The notes under the pieces were generated by a model. The model was not told the DNA's origin, made no database searches, and was given only the letters and a program-made list of their open reading frames with translations. Positions 23,999 to 34,100 of a DNA stretch of 64,000 bases are shown piece by piece. The stretch lies in the NCBI GenBank assembly GCA_900618795.1, contig UYJD01000009.1:248001-312000 (forward strand), in the 5' to 3' direction. The DNA comes from Cyanodermella asteris (lineage: Eukaryota > Ascomycota > Lecanoromycetes > Ostropales > Stictidaceae). The position numbers and the translations under genes were made by a program. Position 1 is the stretch's first letter. Every line of letters begins with the position of its first letter.

Positions 23999-24578
23999 TC
24001 ACGAATCGGACTTTGGCAACGCGCCGAGCAGCTTGAGGATTTCCGATTCACTGTCACCAACCACTATGAGCGAGTTAGCATTGGGAAGTACATGGCGCAT
24101 GTCAAACTTACCGGCTTTGCCGTTGTTCCAGTCAACCACCTGCTTGATGTCAGTTTGTCACGAACATGCGGCCAGTACATTCGAACATACAACGGGGAAC
24201 TTGAACCTCTTCCGGTCCTCCTTGATCTTCTGCAAAGCATCCGAAACACTGGTGGCACCTTCTACAATGTCTTTGGCCTTTGAGTTGCCTGCATACTCAA
24301 GGATGTTTCGCAGCTGGTCCTGCGTCGGCTCCTGCTCAGAGACGTCGAGATCGAAATCGTGACGCTGCACCTTGTTCTGGTGGCTGTGATCGCTGGCCTG
24401 GTCAACGGTTGCCGTCGCATTGGCTTCACCAGCTGTCTGCTTCAGCAAAGCCAGCACCCGCATCGAGGGTGCGAAGTTGGGCTTGTGGAAGAGCGTTATA
24501 AGGTCGCGAGACTTGTGCTAATCACGGTCAGCCGCTCAGAATTTTGTATGCGGAGAGGCAAGCACAAACGAAGAACAT
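23999..24578 (-). CDS. Fmp46/DUF1687 thioredoxin-fold mitochondrial protein, four exons
   Basis: I assemble four exons on the reverse strand: 24578-24570, 24517-24194, 24139-24112 and 24063-23999. The introns are 52, 54 and 48 nt, all GT-AG with CTGAC-type or CTAAC branch sites. The product is 141 residues, starting MFFHKSRDLITLFHKP and ending in a conserved-looking VVDWNNGKAVVGDSESEI tail. Order and spacing fit the Fmp46/DUF1687 family, described in yeast as a putative mitochondrial redox protein with a thioredoxin fold. The spliced protein has no cysteine at all, so a dithiol redox role looks unlikely here. The first exon is only 9 nt (Met-Phe-Phe). All junctions keep frame, which supports the model. 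Family call is by motif memory. Confidence 0.7.
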
Positions 24579-26524
24579 GATGGCTGCTCGATAGTGATTC
24601 GATTTGGGCTGTTGTGCTTGTCATGTGCTGTTGAGGCTTGAGGTGAGGTTGTTTCCGAGTCTGCTGCTAGTAGGTATGTCGTCGTTGCCCGTGGCGTCAT
24701 ACCTTATTATCGCTTCCGCCTCATTTCCTCTTCTGTCCTGGCGCAAAGCAATGTGCGCCTTTCTTGGCGGACAAGACTTCACGGGCCGGAGCCCCTAAAC
24801 ATGCCCGCTAACCCCACTAAGCCGATGGCTGACGGGGGGGATGATTGGGGGCCCGTTCCCTGCCGGACTGCCCGAGCCTCGATTCACAGGGACAGGCGCT
24901 ATTCCAGTAAGCACTTTCTGAGCAGGCTGCATACCTAATCACTGCAGATATCACATTCAGCGAAACTGCTATTGGACTATACTCTGGCCAGCGTCAGAGT
25001 CAGCGTCAGCGTCAGCATCAGCATCACGAGCAGAGCCGGCGTCGGCCACCGCTTCCGCTGGAGCAAGGTTTCGAACGGTTACAGATGCTCACTTTGATCT
25101 GGAAAGGCACAGGCAACGGGATCCTTCGAATGCGGAAAGTCCTTGTTGGTGACGAAATCAAGATCACCCAAGTGAAGGCCGAGAGCTGAATTGCACCTTC
25201 AACATGTACTGTGATTGGTCAAGTGTCAGCGTAAGAGGCGCATTTTCGCAGGATTTGATGAGCGCCGATCATTGCACACAGACGCCCTGGAATACGACGA
25301 CGAGGGCAAGACACCTGGGGAGACTACCGCCGGACTACTCTGACGAAGGAGTGGTGAATGCGACCAGGAGCTAGACCGCCTACCAGCTGGAGAAATTGTG
25401 CATTGGGGAGAATCGACGAATTGTACACTGTTTAGTCCAGTCGGCCAGTGGACTGTGGAGCATTGCTGTCCCCAAAACCAACACCAACAGGCCAACAGTG
25501 AACAGCCGCCATCAGCCATTATTCGCCCGCCGAACCCTAATCCTCAGCTTTCCGCCCCCTCCATAAGTGGCTCTTGGTCTTTCGCGTTGCACTGCTCTGT
25601 CATCGCCGCAGTTGTGAATCACTCACCGCACCAGCAGCTGGTTTCCCGCCAGCACCAAGAGGCCACTTCGGCTTCCGACAAATCTCGAGCCTCGCACCCA
25701 AGCACCTCGCAGTTGACTGGACCGGGCAGTGCTCAGCGAGTCCTCAGCCCGATGGCCTTATGTCTCTGCTGCACCGTCGCCGCCGCCTCCTCCAGGGTCC
25801 CTGCTCGTTGCCAATCAATCTGCATGGAGAATCGTGAGAACATATTTCGTGGCGCCACCGTAACATCATCGCCCTACCGCTATTCTGCCCTGTCAGTGTC
25901 ATGAGATGTGAAACTCGATCTGTTCTTTTCCATGTCAATCTCATCCGCAGCTGTCGAGAAAAGTTAGTTCTGCATCTACAGTAGGTCCTCGCTCAAATCC
26001 TCGGCAGCTCCTACGATGCAACCATGAGACCCTCTGCTCTGCAGGCTTCCAAGGTTTCCTCCAACGACCGACGCTTCGGTCCGCCTCACCTGTCATGATT
26101 AGCGTTAGCTTCGACCTTGCGGGTAGCTGACGATTATTGACTCGGGTTAGCCTGTCATTCCTTCTGTCTACTGATCATGCTTCTTCTAGACTAGGGTATA
26201 GAGCCGACCTGTCTCACTCAGACAACAATCAGCGGGATGTCACTCTACGAGAACGTACCTACAACGCTACAATACTGTAAGCTGAGCCTCGCTAGGCGGG
26301 GGAACCTCGTGGAGAGCGACTTTGAATCTCTTGGCCGGTTACCAGTCTGGCGTGCCCCGGTTGCATGATCGCGAAACCTAAAGTTTTCGTAGGAAAAATG
26401 AGTGAGCTCATATTGCCGCGTATGCCCCAGTTCGTTTGCGCCTGATTGTTGAACACATCCACAAAAGACCTCCTCACTGACTCCCACCTCTCACACCGTA
26501 CAGCATACCTCCACTCCGACTAAT
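24579..26524. other. Intergenic region upstream of the C6 regulator
   Basis: No gene is supported in this 1.9 kb. A short hexamer array lies inside (separate entry). Several frames overlap at 25400-25900 but none shows a domain or splice logic. Confidence 0.4.
24989..25024 (+). repeat. Short tandem hexamer array, GTCAGC-like
   Basis: About six consecutive hexamers of the form GTCAGC occur, with variants GTCAGA and ATCAGC. The array is imperfect and too short to be a minisatellite. No coding frame is tied to it. Confidence 0.7.
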
Positions 26525-27583
26525 ATGAGCGAGCAGATTCAGGTTCGCAGCGCCTGCGAGCCATGCCATGAGCGCAAAATCAGATGCATCACCGGCAACC
26601 AAGGCGGACCATGCCAGAACTGCCAGTCGAGAAATCTCAACTGTTTTTTCCTTCCCAGGTTCAAGAGCGGACGGCGACCACACAAGCACAACAGGCCAGC
26701 CAGCACCTCACAGGCCCCGAGCACATCGGAGCATCCCGAATTCGCCGCTCCACAGGCAGTCACAGGAGATGCTGGCGCCGCACCAGGATTTCCAGTCGCA
26801 CAGGACCCCGTATGCGACAGTCTTCCCTGGACTTGGGACGATTCAATCACACAGAACCCGCTAAGCCATGCCCAATATCAGACATTAACAGATGAGACGG
26901 GCGCACCACTTTCCATGGCAAACTTCTCGATACACCCAAACACTCCGAACCCTTTATCGCCACCATACCAGAGTCACACAAGTCCCGGGGACTATCCGCC
27001 ATCACAGACTGGTGGCCCTAGCAGTACGGGCACGAGCGCTTCACAGTCCGCATCATGGTCGTCACGATCACGATCGCCGCCGGCACGCGAGACTGGGGAA
27101 ACAAAGTTTACAGATCTACTGCACCACTGCTCGAAAATTCAGATGCGCATCACGACAGCACACGCAGTGGCTGCACACTCGTGCAGCACGTCCACGCCAC
27201 ACCCTGGAACCTCCAACACGGAGCTTTCTCGCCTGCTGGAAGACATCGAGGCGGCATGCAATTGCGTCTTCAGCGTCTACGGCTCGAGCGGGCCTTGCAA
27301 GATGCCTGGCGCAGCTGCGCACAACTCCGAGGCGCTCATGTCGCTGGCAAACGCCATGATCATCAAGCTGTTTCAGCTGTACGAGCTGATCCTGGATCAC
27401 GGTCTGCTCACCCAGCCCGGGCTCGACATGCTGCACTCGAAACGCCTCAACCTGTGCAACATCCAGCTGCAAATCGTCATTGCCAGGATACAGCAGCTCA
27501 ACAAAGAAGGAACGCTCATTGAGACATCAATGGCGATCGCCGCGTCGCTCATAGAAGAAAAGCTTAGATGGTTACATAGCTAA
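26525..27583 (+). CDS. Zn2Cys6 (fungal binuclear zinc cluster) transcription factor
   Basis: This single-exon gene encodes 352 residues. The N-terminus holds a complete zinc cluster: Cys11, Cys14, Cys21, Cys30, Cys33 and Cys40 (C-X2-C-X6-C-X8-C-X2-C-X6-C). A basic linker follows (KSGRRPHKHNR). The middle is Ser/Pro/Gln-rich. The C-terminal half is helical with several Cys and His (LLHHCSKIQMRIT, LEDIEAACNCVFSVYG). It is reminiscent of AflR-type pathway regulators rather than the long fungal-specific TF domain. It lies 1.0 kb before the isocyanide synthase gene on the same strand, so it is the likely pathway-specific activator. The zinc cluster is certain; the AflR likeness is tentative. Confidence 0.88.
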   Translation: MSEQIQVRSACEPCHERKIRCITGNQGGPCQNCQSRNLNCFFLPRFKSGRRPHKHNRPASTSQAPSTSEHPEFAAPQAVTGDAGAAPGFPVAQDPVCDSLPWTWDDSITQNPLSHAQYQTLTDETGAPLSMANFSIHPNTPNPLSPPYQSHTSPGDYPPSQTGGPSSTGTSASQSASWSSRSRSPPARETGETKFTDLLHHCSKIQMRITTAHAVAAHSCSTSTPHPGTSNTELSRLLEDIEAACNCVFSVYGSSGPCKMPGAAAHNSEALMSLANAMIIKLFQLYELILDHGLLTQPGLDMLHSKRLNLCNIQLQIVIARIQQLNKEGTLIETSMAIAASLIEEKLRWLHS

Positions 27584-28378
27584 AATAGATTCATTCCTCT
27601 GCCACCACTCTGTTGAATAATCCTAGCCGGGCTGCGAGGCTCCTTGCTTTAAAGTTTAAAGTATTCTTATAGAGTTCCTGGCGAGCTGTGCCGCACCCTT
27701 GGTATGGTGCCATTGCGGGCTTGCAGTAGAGCATGGCGCCAGCTCGTTCACCGCCTCAGGGTCCAGTACCTGGTACGTACCGCTAGAGTCGCCACAGGAT
27801 GCCGGAATCAAGGCACGTTGACAATGTTTGCGTAGTTGGCTTGTTGGTATGTCCGTTTCCGTTGACGCCGCCCGCCCCTCGGATGCCACCGTGCCATTCC
27901 CGCCATGCACGATGCGTTGAGGCTGGCGATCATCTCCCCTTCCCCTCACTCCTCCTCGCTCTGAGACACATGGCTCGCCGTGGGCTTGATCCTTCTTTCG
28001 CTCAGCTAGCCAGCTTCGTATTGCCAAGCCGTGCATCCAACAGCTCGGTCCGGCCCTATGAATTCGGCAGCGTGGATCATTTCTAACTTTGTCCTTCCAC
28101 GCGGTATGCTCAATCCTCTTCATGACTTTCAGCGTTTTACATGGCCGGCCTCGATCTTGCTGACCAGGCTCAACTCGGCTAATACGACATTGTCATCCTA
28201 GCCTCCTCATATAAGCAGTACACTGAGGCGGCGCAGAAAAATGGACCGTATTACTCCGTTAGTACTACAGTGGATCTGACCTGTCCATACAGGGTCCACG
28301 AATTTGTTTTCGCGAAGCCGACGATGCACGGGGAGTTCGAGAAAGTCGTTCATCCTCATGGCGTGATCCGTGCTCTCT

Positions 28379-28397
28379 CCACGCCTTTGTCGCGTGG
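28379..28397. promoter_or_regulatory. Inverted repeat CCACGC-N7-GCGTGG in the isocyanide synthase promoter
   Basis: A perfect 6-base inverted repeat with a 7-base spacer lies about 40 bases upstream of the TATA box. Symmetry and position suggest a site for a dimeric regulator. No factor can be named from sequence. Confidence 0.35.
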
Positions 28398-28437
28398 CTG
28401 TCTCATTCAGCTGCATGTCGAAGACATCTCGAACATG

Positions 28438-28444
28438 TATAAAT
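28438..28444 (+). promoter_or_regulatory. TATA box of the isocyanide synthase gene
   Basis: TATAAAT lies 177 bases before the ATG at 28621, with a CT-rich leader in between. Confidence 0.45.
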
Positions 28445-28620
28445 GTGAACTTGTTCCCAGGGACATGAAGACTGTATCTGAGCACAGCACACCAGTCCTC
28501 ACCTCTCATCGACGCTACATCCTCACCTTTCTCCGCCGAGAAGCAATAATCTCCATCTCTTGATCACAATCTTACTCAATTCCACTTTTTCTCCCCCACA
28601 TACCAACTCCATCCTTCAAA

Positions 28621-29840
28621 ATGGCCACCATGATGCACATGCCCACCGAGTGGGCCCACTCAAACCTCGACAAGAGCTCGCACGACATCTTGACCCCGGT
28701 GCCCGTCCAGATTGCCAACCTCTCCCTTGAACAATCCACAGCCAGCAGCACGCTCGAGATCTCAACCAAGATCCTCGCAATCATCGAGCGATACAAGCTC
28801 GAGAAGGCCGAAGATGCGCACGAGAAGTGGCAGGAGGGTCTGCCCAGATTCCTGGAAGTCATTGGTGCCTTCGTCGAGAAGAAGGCCATGATCCGCATGT
28901 GCCTGCCCGCCTTCCCCTTCAAGTCCGCCAACAAGGTCTACAAGGTGCTTGGTCCGCTGCCCGACAAGGCCGAGGAGCTCTCCCTCCAGCGCCTGAACCA
29001 CATGTGCCAGGAAATCGGCGAGATCTACGCCCCCGGCGCCAAGTTGACCATCATCTCCGACGGCCTCGTCTACAACGATCTGTTGACGGTCTCTGACCGC
29101 GAGACGTGGGCTTACGGACAGCACCTGCGCGCCATTGCGGCCAAGCGATGCGAGTGCATCGACTTCTCCCGTCTGAGGGACCTGGTGGACATTGAGCTGC
29201 CGGAGAAGCTCGACGAGGTCACATACGTTGCCAACTCGACCAACTTCCGTCGCGCCCTGCTCAACCAATTCGGCAGCGACGACTTCGACCCCATCCAGGA
29301 GATTCAGGAGAACGAGGACGCCCGACTGACGTGGATGGGCTACAAGCGCTTCCTCGAGAACGACTTGCAGTACATCTACACCGTCGGCAGCGCAAGGACC
29401 AACAACCAGTTCCGCCGTGACGCAAAGTACCTAGCCGGCGAGATGATCCGCCGCGGCCACGTGAGTAATCCCTCAACAGATACCCCAAAAAAACTTCCTC
29501 TACCCGATTTACTGACTTGCATCAGGCCTTCGCCAACGCCGTCAAGAAGAACTTCCCCGAATACCTCCGCCTGTCCATCCACCAGTCGACTGGCGAGCAC
29601 AAGGTCTCCCTCAACCTGCTCCCGACAACCACCTCGTACACGACGCCATGGCACTGCACCGTCGGCTTCAAGCGCGACGGCACCGTCGTCAGCGCCCCGC
29701 GCGGTGACTTGGAGGAGGATCCCTCGTACGAGATTGCCTACGCCGACGGCCGACCCAGCTACTTTATCGAGCGCGACGACTCGGGTGCGCAGTGGGCAAA
29801 GGCAGACGGCATCAACGCCGAGGTCTACCACGAGCAGTGA
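28621..29840 (+). CDS. DIT1/PvcA-family isocyanide synthase (pyoverdine/dityrosine biosynthesis protein)
   Basis: The product belongs to the DIT1/PvcA family. Bacterial and fungal isocyanide synthases of this family convert an amino acid amine to an isonitrile using ribulose-5-phosphate carbon; yeast Dit1 makes N-formyl-tyrosine for spore walls. Two exons are used: 28621-29460 and 29526-29840, with a 65-nt GTGAGT...CAG intron. This gives 384 residues. Family landmarks include LPAFPFKSANKVYKVLGPLPDK (near residues 98-119), AELSL-type LNHMC helix, TIISDGLVYNDLL (near 142-154), and a C-terminal YTTPWHCTVGF segment. The domain stands alone, with no fused TauD or transferase. Neighbouring regulator, exporter, aminotransferase and NRPS-like genes point to a secondary-metabolite role rather than spore wall. 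The family is secure; isocyanide rather than formyl-tyrosine chemistry is inference. Confidence 0.9.
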
Positions 29841-31029
29841 TGTCGTCTGACCAAGAAATACGGTCGTACTCCGCATTGAGATGTGTCTTTTTGTTTAGCT
29901 CTGAGCGGGATCAATTGGCGTTTGGGTCGGGTAAAATTTTAGAATAGAATCAAGACTGGAATTACTACCAGCCGCCATCGTACGCGGACGGATTCTGCGT
30001 GTACATATTCAAATGAATCGAACAATCAGATCAAATACTTTGGCTTCCGTCTTTCATGCTTAGTGAACTGGACATGCCTGAGATGTCAACATTTGTAACG
30101 TCAGAGTTTGATATGCCTCTGATTTGGCGCCTCATTTTTTTTTTTGGGGGGGGGGTTTGTCTCAAAAAAAGAAAAGACAAATTCAAAAGAAAGCCACCAA
30201 CCCATTTTCACGCGTCGAATTTGTGCTTCCAAAATTTAGGCAATGGACTCTCTTGTCGCTCACGCGACTCGACAATCGAAGTTTACCAGACCACCGGTCA
30301 CGAGAAAAACACGAACGTTACAGTTGCACACAGCGAAACAACACGACGAGGTTGCACGAGCTTTGTGGAGTTTGTTTGTGGGGCCGTTCCCCCCGTCCCA
30401 GAATAATGGCCCACAAGTCCACAAGCCCACGGGGCCACGGGGCCACCGTGGGCTGTGTGTTTCTTTCGCCTTTGCTGCTGATGAAGAACAAGCAACCAAC
30501 CGGTGGATCCGCTCGCAGCCTCGAACTACTGTGCACAGAAGGGCCCTTTTCGGATGGGGGGGTGGGGGCGGCGGGTGCGGGTTTCCCTTGCCTCTACGTA
30601 CCGTAGGTTTTGCATACCCGCCTCGAAAGCACGCTACACCATTCGTGGCAGCGACCGCGAGCGCCGGGTGTAACACGATGCACTGCGTCCAGTCAGCATA
30701 CATACCGGGAAAAAAAAAGAATGGGGACGCCCTGTGAGATTGGTAATGCCAACGGAAAACTTCACTCCGCTTCAAGTCGAAGACTTCGTTATCTCACTGT
30801 GTAACTTCCGGGGCCGAAGTTTCGGAGCACACCGGTCCATGTCGTTCATCCGTTTACTCAACAAAGGTCTTTGGAATTTACGAAGCCATGATTGAAAAAA
30901 AAAGTTGAAATCTATGCATATTGAACAATTGTTGCCCTCCCGCCCAAAAATCAGTATCAAAACACCGTGGAAATTTTTATCCTCCTTTCTAGATCTCAAA
31001 TCATCTGTTTCTGGTACTGTACAGGTTCA
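29841..31029. other. Convergent spacer with homopolymer and G-rich tracts
   Basis: This 1.2 kb lies between the 3' ends of the synthase and MFS genes. It contains a T11-G11-type junction at about 30136-30157, A-rich runs near 30711 and 30896, a G-rich block at about 30549-30578, and several long overlapping frames on both strands that share no domain. No terminal repeats or transposase signature were found. Confidence 0.5.
30549..30578 (+). repeat. G-rich tract with G-quadruplex pattern
   Basis: Four runs of at least three G (7, 5, 3 and 3) are separated by loops of 1, 4 and 3 bases. This fits the usual G-quadruplex rule. The tract lies between convergent genes. Confidence 0.6.
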
Positions 31030-32826
31030 TCATTTCCTCGCACTGAGCCGTTTCCAAGGGTAGAAGAGACCCGCTACCAGAGCGGTGCCGGCAAAGGCAA
31101 TGTCCAAAATGTACACGGCGCGTAGGCCAAACAAGTACGAGTCGATGATACCGGGCACGAGGTCCGCCGGAAAACTGGAACGGACAGCCGTTGCGCCGGC
31201 TGCCAGTACGTCGGTTGGGTTGAGACTCGGCACGAGCTCGGGGATACGCATGAGGAGAAGGTTGTCCAGCAGAGACTGAGCAATGCCGAGACATAAGGCA
31301 GAGCCGATGTTGAAGCTCATCAGTAGCAAGGATGTCGCCGTCGGTACGTCTTCCGGTGCAGCTTGCGACTGGCCCAGGATGATGCCGAGGGGCAGACCGG
31401 CGCCGTAGCCCAGGCCAGCGAGGACTTGGTATCCGATCCACTGAGAAGCTGGAGAGTCGACCCCCAGTGTGTAGATCAGACCGGTGCCGATGGCTCCAGC
31501 GCCGCAGGAGAAGATGATGAGTGGGTGAGCCAGGTGCGTACGCGAGAAAACAAATCCAGCCGCCATAGAGCCAACACCGCAGGCAAGCAAGAAGGGCACG
31601 TTGTGGATACCTGCCTCTGCAGGCGATATGCCTTCAACGGCCTGGAAGTAGAGAGGGATGGCGTACAGGATACTGAACGCAGCACCCTCGAAAAAGAACC
31701 CGAAGATCATTCCAACAACGACCAGGCGCGTCTTGAGCAGCTTGTGCACGATCATGGCGCGGTGGCCCAACACCTTCTCGACACCACAGAGGGCGAGGAA
31801 GAGCACAAAGGCACCGACCAGTAGACCAATGACCTCGGACGAGTTCCATGGAGACGTGATGCCGGCGATCTGCAGAGCGCGCGTGTAGCAAATCAGGGCT
31901 CCGACTACCAACAAGCTGCCCATGTAGTCGATGTACAAGAGCTTCTCGCGGAGCGGTTCCTGTTGCTTTAGCGACGCTTGCTTGGGATCGTGGAAGGAGA
32001 ACAACATGATGAAGCCGGCGACAGCTCCCAACGGTAAGTTGATGTAAAAGCACCATCTCCAAGTAACGTTTCCGGCCAAGGCACCTCCGGCGAGCGGTCC
32101 CACGGCCTGGGCGATGCTGTAGACAGTCGTCACGAGACCTGTGAAGATGGCTCGCAGGTGAGGACGAAGGACCATTGGCATGATGGCATAGCCGCCCGTG
32201 GCGATACCTGCTGCACCAGCGCCTGTCAGGGCACGGCCGATGATGAGAGCGATGGAATTGGGCGCCACGCCGCCGATCAGAGAGCCGACCTCAAAGATAC
32301 ATATTCCCACGATGAATGAGTACTTGGTGGAGAAGTACTGATACACTCGACCCCTAGATAGAGTTAGCTGAGCTTGTCGCCACCTTTCACAGGGTGTGAC
32401 ACATACCAAACGGGCTGAGCGGCTGCTAGAACGATGAAGAAAGCTGCACTGTACCAACCGATGAGGTCGATACCTGGGAAAGTGCTGGTAATGGCAGGAA
32501 TAGCAGTAGCTACAATGGTCTACATGCGTCGTCAGTACTCTGAATTTCTCACGCCCAACGGATCGGCTGGATGCCATCTGAATGGATAGCTGCCCATGCC
32601 TCTGTAAACTCACCATGTCAAGCCCAACCTGGTCACGTCGTTAGCATTTTGCACCAGACCGACATTCAACCACTCAGCTTACCAAGAACAGCGACAGCGC
32701 CACGCCAAAGACGATGATGCTCGTCTTGAACAATCCTGGATAGTCATCATCTGCATCGCTGGCAGTGTCCGCGAGGACGCCACTAGGCTCATCCCTCACA
32801 CGCTTCTCAACGTTTGATTCCTCCAT
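31030..32826 (-). CDS. MFS drug/toxin exporter, DHA2 (14-TMS) type
   Basis: Four exons on the reverse strand (32826-32683, 32628-32614, 32519-32407, 32353-31030) give 531 residues. Introns are 54, 94 and 53 nt with clean GT-AG ends. Exon 2 is only 15 nt (VGLDM) but is needed to build the DHA2 signature GLDMTIVATAIP in the first membrane segment. The antiporter motif appears as AQAVGPLAGGAL, followed by WRWCFYINLPLGA, typical of fungal DHA2 proton antiporters for toxins and drugs. A charged cytosolic N-terminus precedes, and the many membrane segments are consistent with 14. It lies convergent to the isocyanide synthase and divergent from the aminotransferase, so it probably exports the cluster product. 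Substrate cannot be read from sequence. Confidence 0.92.
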
Positions 32827-34100
32827 CGGTGAAGCTGCCTTTGGCAAGAGAGTCGGTGACTAGAGACGCAGGTGCAATAGACGAAGTGGAGAAAGTAGCG
32901 GGAGCAGGTTGATCCTCGCGCAACTTGAGTTTAAAAGGAAGCTAAATGGGATAGCCGGGCAGCTCGGGCAGGAGTCGCTGCAAGATGCTACCGAGAGGCT
33001 GAAGATGCGCATCAGCTGTGGCGCAGACAAGCCGTGGTTCTCCGTTATATCATTACATTATTGTGTGATTCCGATATCGAGACGAGGACGGTTGCGGCAC
33101 AGTAGTGCCGACTGCTGCTGATCGCACCCAGGTCGACCGTTGGATGATGGCGCCACGGTACATATATGGCGGTTGTTGGAGTGTGGAGCGTCCGCTCCTT
33201 TGCGGCAGAGTAGGATTTCCCTGATCCTTGGCCCGAGGTCTCTTCTTCGTCTGCTTCCATGGGTATGAACGCGAGGGGCCGCCAGTCGCCCAAGAATTGC
33301 TGCTACAGGACTAGACCGTGGGGCGAAAGATGACTTGGGCTCCCCCAACGAACACGGCCTGACTCGAGATGGCGACATCTGCAGCTAGACGAGTACAATT
33401 GAAAAATCTCGCTCGCTCTAGCGGCCATTAACGGGCTGAGCAGCGAAGCGCACATGGCTTACTGTACAGGGCACGGCATGTGGCGTCGAGTCGGGCGGCT
33501 GAGCCAGTCGATTGGTGCTCCTGGTGGTTAGGATGCGGCCCATAACTTGAATCCCTCCGACAGAGACGCTTGGATACACCGTCTTGGCTGCTTAAGCTTT
33601 CACCTCACCTCGTGCTCCAACCGACGTCCCAGGAATAAATACCCTGTCGATCAGACGCACCATGGGCGGCCGAATCAAAACTAGGTTTCCGAATGTTTGA
33701 TAATCAGTCTTGTGTGCCACCGCAGTCAGCCAGTCTCACCGTCCGTGTCGTCGATCATGAACGCACTCTGTTACTGTGACGGCGTGGCCGAGAGGGTTTG
33801 CCATGTAGCGAGGACGGACACTTGGAGGCTGACTGTGTTGGAGACCACGATGCGAAGTATCCGGGTCCAAACGGCGCGTTGGAATCCTTTCAACGGTGTC
33901 GACCGCCTCCTTGCAATACTCTATGGGCCTGATATGTTTGTCATCTATAAGCGTGGAGAAGATGATTCTCGAGCTCTTTTGTCTGATTCCGCTTTGGCAT
34001 ATGTTTTGTACCCCAATATTGAAGCAAGTCCGCGAGTGAGAACTCTCTGCATACTGTCTTTCCTCACTTCCAGTTTGCTTTCCGCATTGGCCCAGACAAG
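32827..34100. promoter_or_regulatory. Shared divergent promoter of MFS exporter and aminotransferase
   Basis: This 1.27 kb separates two head-to-head cluster genes and probably controls both. TATAAG at 33946-33951 lies 150 bases before the aminotransferase ATG. An AATAAATA element occurs near 33634. No gene is supported. A tRNA-like GGCGTGGCCGAGAGG word at about 33780 has no matching T arm or acceptor stem. Confidence 0.45.

Larger units (their letters stand above)
27584..28620. other. Promoter region of the isocyanide synthase gene
   Basis: No gene is supported. The 3' part carries a TATA box and an inverted repeat (separate entries). An uninterrupted frame at 28270-28563 has no recognisable domain and covers the core promoter, so I treat it as chance. 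Confidence 0.45.

Noticed and set aside
30243-30775. Overlapping 164- and 171-codon frames on opposite strands
   Set aside because: Both cross low-complexity G/C tracts in a convergent spacer and have no protein-like features.
33776-33860. tRNA-Ser/Leu-like D-arm word GGCGTGGCCGAGAGG
   Set aside because: No anticodon arm, T arm or closing acceptor stem follows.
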